Of a stretch of 64,000 nucleotides of DNA, positions 42,605 to 52,045 are shown one piece after another. The stretch's first letter is position 1. Each line of letters starts with the position of its first letter. A model generated the notes under the pieces. That model was not told the origin of the DNA. It did no database searches and was given only the letters and a program-made list of their open reading frames with translations. Origin of the DNA: Palsa-1439 sp050015495 (GTDB taxonomy: Bacteria; Verrucomicrobiota; Verrucomicrobiia; Palsa-1439); the NCBI GenBank assembly GCA_050015495.1, contig JBEKBH010000022.1, positions 1 to 64,000 on the forward strand, written 5' to 3'. The position numbers and the translations under genes were made by a program.

Positions 42605-44257
42605 TTATCGCGTCTCCTTCACCAACTGCGGGTTCGCCAAAACCAGGTACGCGCCCTGTTGAAACACGATGGGCCACTTCTCGTCCTGGGCGCGCTGGAC
42701 AATCTCCCGTACACCGCGCAGGCCCAATGTATACACCGCATCAATGCCGACTGGCAACTGTACTCGCCGTCCGTCTGGATAAACCCGCTGCTCCGCCCCA
42801 TATTCCATCACCAGGTATTTCGCCTGCTCCAGGCGGCAGTCGAACCAAAACAACTCGCGGGGAATGTGGGCCGGCACGGGCATGTCGTTGTCTACGCCCT
42901 CGAATCGGGCGCAAAACGTCAACATACTGCGCCGGTCGCAATGCGCCAGCCAGTAGATTTGCTTCGGCACAATCACAAAGTCGTCCTTCGTCGTGTGCGC
43001 GTTGACGAAGGCCATCGCGGCCTCGGCGTCCGGGACGGATTGCTGCGCCCACATATCGATCCGGGTGTGGAAATGCCCCCACGCCCCGCTGGCCGACTGC
43101 CAGGCAAACAGCGCCAACACGACCACGGCAATGGTCGCCGCCGCCTCCTCACCGGATTTGACCGCCAGTCGTTTGACCAATTCACCGGCCCACGCGAGCA
43201 CGCCGGCGAAACCGACGGCCATCAGTGGAAGGAAAATCGTCGCGGGATAGAAAAACAGCGGCACGTTGTTCAGCTTCTGGAACACGCCATACATCAGCAC
43301 CAGCAACCACACAGGCATCCACAATCGCAAACGCCAATCCCTCGTTGGCAGGAACACAAACCCGATCGTCGCCACCGTGAGCCACCAATCGTGTCCCGCC
43401 CATGGCAACGGCGGGCCTTGCGTCGGCGTTTGGAAGCCAAGAGTCCATACGTTGTTGATGAACCGTTCGACCTCGCCGCCGAATGTCGGGCGGACCTCGT
43501 TGCTGGCCACGCTGGTCAGTCGCCCGACCTGCGCCATCAACTGCCCCCAACCGTGCACCGCGCAGTACCACAACAGGAACAGGCCCGCGTACGCGCCGGC
43601 CGCGGCTGCTGCCGCGGCGACGTCCTGCCAGACACGCGCCGATTTCCATTCACGTCCGTTCACCACCGCCACCGTCACGACGACGGCCCCGATTAACGGA
43701 TAGGTGAAATAATTCGTGGCCGTCGCCAAGGAACAAAACAGCCCCGCCCAAACGGCGTCGTGGAGGCGTTTCTCCTGCACATAACGAATGAGAAATCCGA
43801 TTGACGCCAGCGCCAATGTTCCGGCCATCGGATGGGAACGCACCCAACGAAAATTGATGTTGGCCTCGGAATACACGAGGAATGCCGCGGCACAAAGGAG
43901 TCCAAAGCGCTTATCGCGCAACCGCGTCCCGATCCAGAATAGAATCGCTGCCGCCGCCAGCGCCGTCACCGCCCCTACGGCGCGCGCCACGACGATGTCG
44001 TTGCCGAATACCCGCAGCAGCGTGCCGGTCACAACCATGTAGAGCGGTGGATACGGATACGGAAAGACATAGTCGTCGATGATCGGGCCGACCCGCGGCG
44101 TGCCATGAATGAAGGTCCAGCATTTCTCCATCCACTCGCCCTCGTCGCCGTACCAGTTCGGGTTCGTGCGCAGGTTTGGCAGGAACAACGCGGCCCACAC
44201 CACCACCAATATGATGGCAAAAACACGTTCCCACTTTGTCTCGAACAGCGGTTTCAT
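42605..44257 (-). CDS. GT39/PMT_2-like membrane glycosyltransferase
   Basis: 550 residues with ~11 membrane helices. The first outward loop has 'TNPNWYGDEGEWMEKCW', the Asp-Glu pair that catalyses transfer in GT-C/PMT_2 enzymes. The C-terminal part is a soluble exposed domain ('DDFVIVPKQIYWLAHCDRRSM'). It should transfer a sugar from a polyprenyl-phosphate donor. Its ATG overlaps the previous stop (ATGA), so it is coupled to the next upstream transferase. Confidence 0.85.
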   Translation of the reverse strand: MKPLFETKWERVFAIILVVVWAALFLPNLRTNPNWYGDEGEWMEKCWTFIHGTPRVGPIIDDYVFPYPYPPLYMVVTGTLLRVFGNDIVVARAVGAVTALAAAAILFWIGTRLRDKRFGLLCAAAFLVYSEANINFRWVRSHPMAGTLALASIGFLIRYVQEKRLHDAVWAGLFCSLATATNYFTYPLIGAVVVTVAVVNGREWKSARVWQDVAAAAAAAGAYAGLFLLWYCAVHGWGQLMAQVGRLTSVASNEVRPTFGGEVERFINNVWTLGFQTPTQGPPLPWAGHDWWLTVATIGFVFLPTRDWRLRLWMPVWLLVLMYGVFQKLNNVPLFFYPATIFLPLMAVGFAGVLAWAGELVKRLAVKSGEEAAATIAVVVLALFAWQSASGAWGHFHTRIDMWAQQSVPDAEAAMAFVNAHTTKDDFVIVPKQIYWLAHCDRRSMLTFCARFEGVDNDMPVPAHIPRELFWFDCRLEQAKYLVMEYGAEQRVYPDGRRVQLPVGIDAVYTLGLRGVREIVQRAQDEKWPIVFQQGAYLVLANPQLVKETR

Positions 44258-45903
44258 TGCCGGTTGATGATGTACACGCGCATCGGACCGAAGTTCGTGC
44301 CGGTTCCGCCAAAGTTTACCCGGCTGGCGTCAAAACTTGTCCGATTGTCATCCACCACGAGCACGACCGAATTTGCGGCCAACGGGCTCCCTTTTCCCTG
44401 CCCGCGCATCGTGGCCAGAAATGGCAGGTCCAACTGCGCCGGTTCCACTCGTTGCCACTGGTCCATTTGCAGCAACCGGTTCTGTTTGACAAATTCCCGG
44501 GCGTCCGCGCGTGCCGCGACATACTCCGCCGCTGCCTGCTTGAAACCGAGTCCCGTCCCGTACGTTCCCTGGGCTCCGCCGCACGTAACCAAATACCGAT
44601 TCACATCGAGCATGAACACCACGTTGCCCGCCACAAAGGCCGCGATTCCCGCCACCAGGATGTTTGGCGGCACCGCGCGTCGGGCCAACGCCCCCAAGGC
44701 CACAAAATAGACGGGATACAGAATGACGTAGTACGACAAATATGTCCAGAGCCCGGCCACAAGATACACGGCGAGAGGAACCACAACCCACATCACCAGT
44801 ATCCAAGCCCTCTTCGCGTCCTCGTCCGCCGTCACGTGTCGGCGAAACACGGTTTTCGCCGATTGCAAGGCCCGCACGCCAAACCACACCAGCGCGATGG
44901 AAAATGCCAGTTGTTGCAGCCCGGGCAGCCAGTCCCCCAACGTGAGCGTGGTATCGAAATATCGGTTGCGTCCCGAGCTTTTGCTGACCCAGATTCGATT
45001 CGGGTCAAATGCCTCGCTCGTGCTCAAGCCCAGTATGTCCTCGATTTCGCCCGCGTTGATGATGGCCAACGCATGACGCCACGCCTCGGTCGGTCGGCGC
45101 GGAAACGGGTATCCGCTCTGCGGATTGATGGTCACTCCTCGCGGGAGTTGCTCCCAGTGGCGGCTGCTGCCTTCTTCGGACACGCGCTTCCACTCGGCCC
45201 AGCCGTTCCGCTGTTGCGCGATCACATACGGCAGTGCCAACAGCACCGCCAGCGCGACGCCGGCCCCCGCAAATCGCCAATCGATCCTGGGGCGCAGCAG
45301 CACGACCACGGCGATGGCGCTCGCCGTCAACGCAAATCCGCTGTAGTGAATCTGGATCACACATAGCGGCAGGCACAACAGCCAGAAGATCGCCTTCGGG
45401 TTCTTCCCGAGGATCAGCGAGTGCGCCGCCCACATCGCCCCGGTGGCCAGCACCGGCACGAAGTCCTGGGCCCAGATCTTTCGCGAATACACCACCGCCC
45501 ACGGACCCGACGCGAACAACGCCGCCGCCACCAGACCACTCACAGAACCGTAATACCTCCGCCCGATCCACCAGGTCGCGACCACCGCGGCCAGTCCCAG
45601 CACGGAAACCATGCCGCACACGACAGCGATGTTCGAGGTCAGGAAAAACATGGGGATCAACAGCCATACGAACAGCGGCGGATTCGACACCCCCACACTC
45701 GACATCAGACCGGCTGTCGGCAATTTGCCGCCCCGGACAAATTCCAACGCCTGATTGGCCGCAAACGCCTCGTCCGCCTTGAATTCAAGCAGTTCCGGAT
45801 GCTGAAACCGCAACCAGGCGCCCACCGCGATGATGGCTGCCAGTATCAGCCATTCGGTGGTTGCCGGGAGCGGAACAACGGGCCTGGCGCGTGGCGCGTT
45901 CAC
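44254..45903 (-). CDS. GT39/PMT_2-like membrane glycosyltransferase, second
   Basis: 549 residues. The N-terminus 'EWLILAAIIAVGAWLRFQHPELLEFKADEAFAANQALEFVRGG' shows the first helix and the acidic 'ADEA' catalytic loop. About 10-11 helices follow, then a C-terminal soluble domain. I use the GTG at 45903, which overlaps the upstream stop as GTGA; the longer frame to 46026 only shadows the neighbouring gene. Same inferred role as the next gene but unrelated in detail, so acceptor or donor probably differ. Confidence 0.83.
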   Translation of the reverse strand: MNAPRARPVVPLPATTEWLILAAIIAVGAWLRFQHPELLEFKADEAFAANQALEFVRGGKLPTAGLMSSVGVSNPPLFVWLLIPMFFLTSNIAVVCGMVSVLGLAAVVATWWIGRRYYGSVSGLVAAALFASGPWAVVYSRKIWAQDFVPVLATGAMWAAHSLILGKNPKAIFWLLCLPLCVIQIHYSGFALTASAIAVVVLLRPRIDWRFAGAGVALAVLLALPYVIAQQRNGWAEWKRVSEEGSSRHWEQLPRGVTINPQSGYPFPRRPTEAWRHALAIINAGEIEDILGLSTSEAFDPNRIWVSKSSGRNRYFDTTLTLGDWLPGLQQLAFSIALVWFGVRALQSAKTVFRRHVTADEDAKRAWILVMWVVVPLAVYLVAGLWTYLSYYVILYPVYFVALGALARRAVPPNILVAGIAAFVAGNVVFMLDVNRYLVTCGGAQGTYGTGLGFKQAAAEYVAARADAREFVKQNRLLQMDQWQRVEPAQLDLPFLATMRGQGKGSPLAANSVVLVVDDNRTSFDASRVNFGGTGTNFGPMRVYIINRQ

Positions 45904-46652
45904 TGGGTCTTCGCTTTCAGCGACCAGGCGACCCTCTGGGCGCGATTGATTCGGAACAGCTCCATCCAGATTCTCACCGCCCGGCGCAAGTTGTACGGGA
46001 TCCGCGTGTCGGGATCGTGCACCCACTGCACCGCAACCTCGGCGATGCGGTACCCTTCGCGGATTGCGACCACCAGCATTTCAATGTCGAAAATGGCGGT
46101 GTCCGATGTGACCCGCGGGAACACTTTCCGCGCCACTCCGTGCTTCATGGCCTTGAAGCCGCACTGGGTGTCGTGGATTCCATGAACGCACAACAGCCGG
46201 GTCCCCAGCCCAAACAACTTGCCGGCCAGTGCGCGATGCCATGCCTGCGGTTGTTCGACGCGGGCCCCGGGCATTGACCGCGAGCCGATGGCCATATCGT
46301 AGCCGTCCACTTCCATTTTCAGCAGGAGTTTGTCCACTTCGGAAATGGGCGTGCTCTGGTCCGCGTCGGTGAACAGGACGTATTCGCCCCGCGCGTCGAG
46401 CATGCCGGCCTTGACGGCCCCACCCTTGCCGCGGTTCGGATTCAGGTCGATCAATCGCAGCATCGGAAAGGTCTCGGACAGCTCGCGCGCCACGCGCGCC
46501 GTGTCGTCTCGGCTTCCATCGTTGACCACGACGATCTCGAACGGCCGTCCCTTCGCTTGCAGGAACCCAACGATCCCCGGCACGTGCCGTTTGAGTCTCT
46601 CTTCCTCATTGTACGCGGGTATGACGACCGAGAGGTACGGGCGGGCTTCCAT
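45900..46652 (-). CDS. ALG5-like GT2 glycosyltransferase
   Basis: 250 residues. 'LSVVIPAYNEEERLKRHV', 'VVVNDGSRDDTARVARE', 'NPNRGKGGAVKAGMLDARGEYVLFTDADQSTPISEV', 'AIGSRSMPGARV' and 'IHDTQCGFKAMKH' match the dolichyl-phosphate beta-glucosyltransferase/ALG5 subfamily, widespread in bacteria. It has no membrane anchor. It probably puts glucose or another hexose on polyprenyl phosphate. The stop is coupled by GTGA to the following transferase gene. Confidence 0.9.
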   Translation of the reverse strand: MEARPYLSVVIPAYNEEERLKRHVPGIVGFLQAKGRPFEIVVVNDGSRDDTARVARELSETFPMLRLIDLNPNRGKGGAVKAGMLDARGEYVLFTDADQSTPISEVDKLLLKMEVDGYDMAIGSRSMPGARVEQPQAWHRALAGKLFGLGTRLLCVHGIHDTQCGFKAMKHGVARKVFPRVTSDTAIFDIEMLVVAIREGYRIAEVAVQWVHDPDTRIPYNLRRAVRIWMELFRINRAQRVAWSLKAKTQ

Positions 46653-46659
46653 CGTCGGT

Positions 46660-47784
46660 TCAACCGGCCTTTCGCAACGCCCCCATTTCGCGGAGTTCGG
46701 CGAGTGATTCGGCGGCGTAATCCTTGTCCAGCTTCTGGTGTCGGATCCACTCGATATAATCGCGCACGCTGTCGTGTGGCGTTCGGGTTGGTTGCCAGCC
46801 GAGTCGCTGGAGCTTCGTGATGTCCGAAACGCTGTGGCGCGTATCGCCGACGCGATATTCGCCGCTCACGTCCAGCTCGATCTTTGCGCCCAACGCTTCC
46901 GCCACGATGCCGGCAAATTCGATGACCGTGTAGCCGCGTCCGCCCCCGACGTTGAACACCTGATCGTTGGCCTCGTCGCTTTCCAGCACGAGCCGATTGG
47001 CGCGCGCCACGTCGCCCACGTTGACGTAGTCCCGCAACTGCTCGCCGTCTTCAAACACGGACGCTGGCTGCCCGTTCATCATCTGCAGGGTAAAAATGCG
47101 CAGCACGCCCGAGTAGGCGTTGCGGAATGACTGGTGGGGTCCCTGGACGACCGAGTACCGGACCGCCGTGCTGGGAATGCCGTAGTTGCGGCCCAGCGCG
47201 ATCGCCATCAGTTCCTGAGAGTATTTTGCGATCGAATACTGGTTCTTCGGGTTGGCGTGCGACTCCAGCAGCGGCAACGGCCTGATTGGGCCGCCACACT
47301 TCGGACAAACAGGTTCCCACAACCCTTTGGTCAACCGCTGCGGTTCGCGACCTTCCGGAAACACTTCCCCGTCCGTCGCGCAGCGGTAGCGGCCTTCCCC
47401 GTACACGAACTGGCTGCTGGCCACGACCACCTTGCGCACCGGCAGTTTCTCCGCGACAATCAATTCATAGAGCAACGCCGTCCCGACCGAGTTCACGTGG
47501 AAGAACTGCGAGAAATTCGGCAACAAATCCTGGTAGGCCGCCAGATGGATCACGACATCGATCCCGCGCAGTGCTTTCGCCCAATCCTCGCGGTTGCGAA
47601 CGTCCCCAAGGACGCGTTCGACGTCTTTGGACAACCAGTCGGGCCACGTCCCGTCGCCGATATGCACCGGCGGTGTCAAGCTGTCGAGCACGCGCACGTC
47701 ATAGCCGGCCCGCAACAGTTCGTCCGCGGTATGCGATCCGATGAACCCCGCCCCGCCCGTAATCAGCGCTCGACCTTTGCTCAT
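46660..47784 (-). CDS. NAD-dependent sugar epimerase/dehydratase with CxxC insertion
   Basis: 374 residues, extended SDR. 'ALITGGAGFIGSHTADELL' binds NAD(P). The catalytic pair is Tyr/Lys in 'NQYSIAKYSQEL'. 'SSQFVYGEGRY' and 'RDYVNVGDVARANRLVL' are typical. Between them is an insertion with 'EPVCPKCGGPIRPLPLLES', a single CxxC. The substrate is a nucleotide sugar, unspecified. Clustering with heptose and glycosyltransferase genes suggests a sugar modification in the same glycan. Confidence 0.88.
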   Translation of the reverse strand: MSKGRALITGGAGFIGSHTADELLRAGYDVRVLDSLTPPVHIGDGTWPDWLSKDVERVLGDVRNREDWAKALRGIDVVIHLAAYQDLLPNFSQFFHVNSVGTALLYELIVAEKLPVRKVVVASSQFVYGEGRYRCATDGEVFPEGREPQRLTKGLWEPVCPKCGGPIRPLPLLESHANPKNQYSIAKYSQELMAIALGRNYGIPSTAVRYSVVQGPHQSFRNAYSGVLRIFTLQMMNGQPASVFEDGEQLRDYVNVGDVARANRLVLESDEANDQVFNVGGGRGYTVIEFAGIVAEALGAKIELDVSGEYRVGDTRHSVSDITKLQRLGWQPTRTPHDSVRDYIEWIRHQKLDKDYAAESLAELREMGALRKAG

Positions 47785-47788
47785 GCGC

Positions 47789-48385
47789 TTACCGGGAGTG
47801 CGTGGCCTTCAACTTCTCGTAGAGATAGCTCGTGATGATATGGTCGAGGATCATGTGGACGTCTTCCACCGGGCCATATCCATCGGAGGGAACGACCAGC
47901 GATACATCCGCCATCTGGGAAAGCTTGCCGCCGGTGAACCCCGCCAACCCGAGCACGGTCACACCGATTTGTTTGGCGGCTTCGACCGCCGCGATGATAT
48001 TGGGCGAGTTCCCCGAGGCCGATATCGCCACGAGAACGTCCCCGCGTTGCGCCAGGTTTTTGAGCGGCTCGCTGAAAACGTGGTTGAAATCGGTGTCGTT
48101 CGCCCAAGCCGTCATCAACGACACGTTATCGGTCAACGCAATCACACGCATCCGCGGCCAGGGCGCGTCCCCCTTGTGGCCGAGCGTGCCCTTGCACAGA
48201 TCGTTCATCATATGCGACGCGGTCGCCGCGCTGCCGCCATTGCCAATGATGAAGATCTGCCGTCCCTCGTCCCGCGCGTGTTCGATGGCACGGATCATCT
48301 CGTCGATGGGTTTGAGCGGAAGACGATCCAGAACGTTTTTCAATCCGTTGAGGTAATCTTTCGCAAAGTCGCTGGCTGTCTTCAT
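47789..48385 (-). CDS. gmhA: Sedoheptulose-7-phosphate isomerase-like SIS protein
   Basis: 198 residues. 'IFIIGNGGSAATASHMMNDLCKGTLG' and 'RGDVLVAISASGNSPNIIAAVEAA' are the SIS phosphosugar-binding site; 'DVHMILDHII' near the end carries the expected His. GmhA converts sedoheptulose 7-phosphate to D-glycero-D-manno-heptose 7-phosphate. The kinase and nucleotidyltransferase genes follow the expected order. Residues unique to one of the two GmhA reaction types cannot be told apart by eye. Confidence 0.88.
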   Translation of the reverse strand: MKTASDFAKDYLNGLKNVLDRLPLKPIDEMIRAIEHARDEGRQIFIIGNGGSAATASHMMNDLCKGTLGHKGDAPWPRMRVIALTDNVSLMTAWANDTDFNHVFSEPLKNLAQRGDVLVAISASGNSPNIIAAVEAAKQIGVTVLGLAGFTGGKLSQMADVSLVVPSDGYGPVEDVHMILDHIITSYLYEKLKATHSR

Positions 48386-48388
48386 GGT

Positions 48389-49369
48389 TTAGTATCGTTG
48401 CAAATTCAACACGATCCGGCTCCCCCCGCGCTCCAGCCGGAAGGGCATTTCACGCAGGTTGCTCAACGCGTGGCGGACCGATTGGCGCTTGTCGCTGGGG
48501 ACACACAACAGGAAGAACCCGCCCCCGCCGGCGCCGGAAATCTTCCCGCCAATCGCCCCGGCCTTGACCGCGCGCTCGTAAATCTTGTCCAACTCGTCGC
48601 TGCTGACGCCCTGCGCGAGCTTCCGCTTCGCCTCCCACCCCTGATGCAGGATGGCGCCCAGGCCGTCGATGTCGGCCAACTCCACCAGACGCCGCACCTG
48701 ATGCGCCTGGCGGGTCATCTGCTTCAGGACTTCAATCCTCTCGCTGATGTTGGACTTCTGCTGCGACAGAATGGAGGACGCCTGCCGGGTCTTGCCCGTG
48801 TAGAACAACATCAGCATGTTGTCCAGGTCCTCCAGCGCCGTCCGCGTCGTCTCGACCGAATTGACGGTCACCGCCGGGCCCGGCCCGAACTCAAAGCAGC
48901 GCAATCCGCCGTAGGCGGCGATATACTGGTCCTGCACACCGATGGGTTTGCCGAGAATCCGAATTTCGATGTCACACGCCTCGCGCGCCAGCCGTTCCGG
49001 GGTCGGAATGGCCTCGACGTAGTGATACAGGGCGTTGAGGACGCCGACGGTCACGCTGCTCGATGACCCCAGACCCGACCCTTCCGCCGGGATGTCCGAA
49101 AGAAAGGAGATTTCGATGCCCTTGGTCACCCCGACCTTGCGCAGGGACTCCCGTACCAGTTCGTGCTCGATTTGATCGACGGACTCGACAATCTCTTTCT
49201 TTGACCAATTCACGTAAATCTTGTCGTCGAAGCGCTCTTTGACGATGCAATACACAAACTTGTCGATGGCCGTGCTGACGACGCATCCACCGTTCTTCTC
49301 ATAGAAATCGGCAAAATCCGTCCCGCCGCCGGCGAGCGAGATGCGCAACGGTGTCTGGGTAATGATCAC
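48389..49369 (-). CDS. hddA: D-glycero-D-manno-heptose 7-phosphate kinase-like (GHMP family)
   Basis: 326 residues, GHMP fold. 'PLRISLAGGGTDFADFYEKNGG' starts the substrate site, 'EGSGLGSSSSVTVGVLNALY' is the ATP loop and 'GGKISGAGGGGFFLLCV' is the third motif. Called HddA because it lies between hddC and gmhA genes; other GHMP kinases (e.g. for fucose) share the fold. Overlaps the upstream gene by ATGA. Confidence 0.87.
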   Translation of the reverse strand: MIITQTPLRISLAGGGTDFADFYEKNGGCVVSTAIDKFVYCIVKERFDDKIYVNWSKKEIVESVDQIEHELVRESLRKVGVTKGIEISFLSDIPAEGSGLGSSSSVTVGVLNALYHYVEAIPTPERLAREACDIEIRILGKPIGVQDQYIAAYGGLRCFEFGPGPAVTVNSVETTRTALEDLDNMLMLFYTGKTRQASSILSQQKSNISERIEVLKQMTRQAHQVRRLVELADIDGLGAILHQGWEAKRKLAQGVSSDELDKIYERAVKAGAIGGKISGAGGGGFFLLCVPSDKRQSVRHALSNLREMPFRLERGGSRIVLNLQRY

Positions 49370-50082
49370 GTCAACGATCCCTCTTCGAAATCACGCTGTG
49401 CTTTGGCCAATCGTTCGGGCGTTCCCACATCCTGGATGTACGCCTTGGGCTCCATCGCGTATACCGGCCGGCGTTCGGCCAGCAACTTCGGAAATACGTC
49501 CCATCCGAAGTCATAAAACTGTCCGGCTGGAATCATGTCCAGAACTTGCGGCTCAAGCACGAGGATACCAGCGCTGATCCGATTTGTCGAAACCTGTTTT
49601 CGGTCGGGTTTTTCGACAAATCGAAGTACCCGGCCGTTCGAATCCGTCTCCACCACCCCGCCCGTCCACGGCTCGGGTGAGGCGAACAACGCCACCGTCG
49701 CCTGGGCCTGTCGGGCGCGATGAAACTCCAGCAGCGGCGCGAAATCGACACGCACCAGATTGTCGCCGTAAAACACGATGAACGCCCCGCCGCGCAGTTC
49801 TGATTCCATCTTCTTCACCGCGCCGGCCGTGCCGAGCAATTTCGGCTCGTGCGAATACGTAATGGATACGCCAAACCGGCTGCCGTCGCCGAAGTAACTG
49901 GTGATCTTCTCGGGAAGATAGTGCAAATTAACAATGAACTCGGAGATCCCCTGCCGCTTGAACAATTCAAAATGATGCTCCAACAAGGGTTTGCCGCCAA
50001 TCGGCACCATCACCTTGGGCACATCCAACCCCAGTGAACGCAGCCGCGTGCCGAGGCCAGCGGCAAGGATAAAGGCCTTCAT
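49366..50082 (-). CDS. hddC: Sugar-phosphate nucleotidyltransferase, HddC-like
   Basis: 238 residues. 'MKAFILAAGLGTRLRSLGLDVPKVMVPIGGKPLLEH' is the NTP-transferase loop with Arg and Lys; 'YGDNLVRVDF' holds the metal Asp; 'FDWGWDVFPK'-type ending reads 'FYDFGWDVFPKLLAERRPVYAM'. It should couple heptose 1-phosphate to a nucleotide (GDP in the alpha-heptose path). Coupled to rdgB and hddA by ATGA overlaps. A phosphatase GmhB is not in the window. Confidence 0.86.
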   Translation of the reverse strand: MKAFILAAGLGTRLRSLGLDVPKVMVPIGGKPLLEHHFELFKRQGISEFIVNLHYLPEKITSYFGDGSRFGVSITYSHEPKLLGTAGAVKKMESELRGGAFIVFYGDNLVRVDFAPLLEFHRARQAQATVALFASPEPWTGGVVETDSNGRVLRFVEKPDRKQVSTNRISAGILVLEPQVLDMIPAGQFYDFGWDVFPKLLAERRPVYAMEPKAYIQDVGTPERLAKAQRDFEEGSLT

Positions 50083-50726
50083 GCCCGCTCGCGCCGCGGC
50101 GGAACCGGCGTGTCACCCGTTCCCCCGCCCTTTTCCCTCAGGTACCGCGACAATACCGCCCAGGCTTTCTGCATCGCCTTGGCGCGATGGCTGATGCGGT
50201 TCTTCACTTCGGGTGAAATTTCCGCAAACGTCTTTGTCTGGCCGTCGGCGAGAAAGAGCGGATCATATCCGAATCCGCTGCCGCCGCGTTCGGCTTCGAG
50301 GATTGCCCCGTTGCAGATTCCCTCGACGGTATCGTACAGGCCGTTCTCGTCCGCGATCGCCACCACGCAGCGAAACCGCGCCGTCCGTTTTTCGTAGGGC
50401 ACGCCTTCCAGCATCTGGAGCAGCTTCTTGTTGTTCTCGTGATACGTCGCCTCGTCGCCCGCGAACCGCGCCGACCGCACGCCCGGTTCGCCTTTCAGCG
50501 CGTCCACTTCGAGGCCTGTGTCGTCAGCCAGAGTCAGTTTCTTGGCCATCCGTGCTATTTGCACCGCTTTCTTGACCGCGTTGTCGCGGATCGTCGCGCC
50601 ATCCTCGACGACTCCGGGCAGATTGGGCATGTCCGCCAACGACAACGCATCGAGCTGCAAATCTTGCAGCAGGGCGGTCAGTTCCTTGAGTTTGTCCCGG
50701 TTGCGCGACGCGAGAAGTAATTGCAT
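50079..50726 (-). CDS. rdgB: Non-canonical purine NTP pyrophosphatase RdgB/HAM1
   Basis: 215 residues. 'LLLASRNRDKLKELTALL', 'LADDTGLEVDALKGEPGVRSARFAG', 'GYDPLFLADGQTKTFAEIS' and 'EVKNRISHRAKAM' are the family motifs. It hydrolyses ITP, dITP and XTP to monophosphates and cleans the nucleotide pool. The tail after ~200 is Gly/Pro/Arg-rich. It is the first gene of the reverse-strand glycan operon, coupled to hddC. Confidence 0.95.
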   Translation of the reverse strand: MQLLLASRNRDKLKELTALLQDLQLDALSLADMPNLPGVVEDGATIRDNAVKKAVQIARMAKKLTLADDTGLEVDALKGEPGVRSARFAGDEATYHENNKKLLQMLEGVPYEKRTARFRCVVAIADENGLYDTVEGICNGAILEAERGGSGFGYDPLFLADGQTKTFAEISPEVKNRISHRAKAMQKAWAVLSRYLREKGGGTGDTPVPPRRERA

Positions 50727-50875
50727 GGTCGCGCATTATACCGACCGCCGCGAAAAAATGAAGGACAGAGTGGACGCTGGCACTTTGCTGCCGGCAGAAG
50801 TGTTTCTCGGGCATCGGCAACCCGTTCCTCTTATCGACAAGCCATCTCACCAGCCGTTATAGTGCGCCCTTTCTG

Positions 50876-52045
50876 ATGAACCAGCTCTCAATTCTCTATC
50901 TCGTCTCGCTGTTGATGGACATGAGCGTGGCGGCGGTGATCTTCGCGATTAGCCGGCGGGCAGCCGAACTGGGCGCGACCGCGTCGGACCTCGGCTGGCT
51001 CGGGGCGGTATGGATCGGCCTGTACGCGGCGCTGGCGCTGGTGACAGGACGCGTGTCCGATCGTGTCGGACGGCGCAAACTCGCCGTTGTCGGTTGCGTC
51101 ATTGCTGCGGGCATGGCATGGGCGTGCGCGCTGACGACGCGGATCGGTTTGCTGCTGGTATTCAGCGCCGTGTTCGGCGGGGGCCTCGCGTGTTTCTGGC
51201 CATCGATCATTGCGTGGCTCGGGGAAGGACTCAGCGGCCATGCACTGGCCGCGCGGCTGACGACGTTCGGCGTGGCGTGGAACATCGGCCTCTTCCTTGG
51301 CTACTCTCTTTCGGGCGTTCTCTTCGAGCACTCGCCCCGTCTTGTCTTCTATGCCTCGACGGGCGCGATTCTGGCGATCGCAGCTTTGTTGCTCGTGCCA
51401 GCGCGCCAGATGCCGGGCGCCCCGGCGCGCACCGCGCCATCGGACGAGTGCCTGGACATTCCCAAGGGCCGCGGGTTTCGCAAGACAGCGTGGTTGGCGA
51501 ATTTCGCGACCAACTTTGCGCTCGCCGGCACTGCGGCGCTATTCCCGCAACTGGCCACCCATTTGGGAATCGGCGCGGACATCCACGGCGACTTGCTTGC
51601 GGCCAGCCGCGCCGCGGCGCTGGTCGCGTTTGCCGGCCTGCAATTCCTCATGTTCTGGCGAACGCGCCTCTGGCCCCTGTGGATCGCGCAGCTCGGGTGC
51701 GCGGCCAGCATCGTCTGGATCGGTTTCGCGCATGCGACATGGATGTTCGCCGCGGCGTGGATCATCGGCGGCGCTGTGTCGGGTTACGCGTACCAAGCGA
51801 GCATCTATTTCACGCTGGAAGAAATGACCGAGAAGGGCAAAGGCAGCGGGTTCCATGAGGCCGTCTTGGGTAGCGGAATGTTTTTCGGTCCGATGCTGGC
51901 CGGGTGGGTCGGGAACAGCCATGGCCTGCGGTTCCCCTACTTCTTCTGCGCCGCCATGCAGGTCGCGCTCGTCGCCCTGCAAATGATGCTGGTGTGGACG
52001 CGCCGGCGCGTGACCACTGAGAGCCATCTTCGAGACGAGTCCTAG
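50876..52045 (+). CDS. MFS transporter
   Basis: 389 residues, 12 predicted helices. 'GRVSDRVGRRKLAVVGC' is the loop 2-3 signature (D-x-x-GRR). 'GAVWIGLYAALALVTGR' and 'IGLFLGYSLSGVLFEH' are typical membrane stretches. The substrate is unknown. It overlaps the end of the convergent vWA gene by 4 bases. Confidence 0.9.
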   Translation: MNQLSILYLVSLLMDMSVAAVIFAISRRAAELGATASDLGWLGAVWIGLYAALALVTGRVSDRVGRRKLAVVGCVIAAGMAWACALTTRIGLLLVFSAVFGGGLACFWPSIIAWLGEGLSGHALAARLTTFGVAWNIGLFLGYSLSGVLFEHSPRLVFYASTGAILAIAALLLVPARQMPGAPARTAPSDECLDIPKGRGFRKTAWLANFATNFALAGTAALFPQLATHLGIGADIHGDLLAASRAAALVAFAGLQFLMFWRTRLWPLWIAQLGCAASIVWIGFAHATWMFAAAWIIGGAVSGYAYQASIYFTLEEMTEKGKGSGFHEAVLGSGMFFGPMLAGWVGNSHGLRFPYFFCAAMQVALVALQMMLVWTRRRVTTESHLRDES

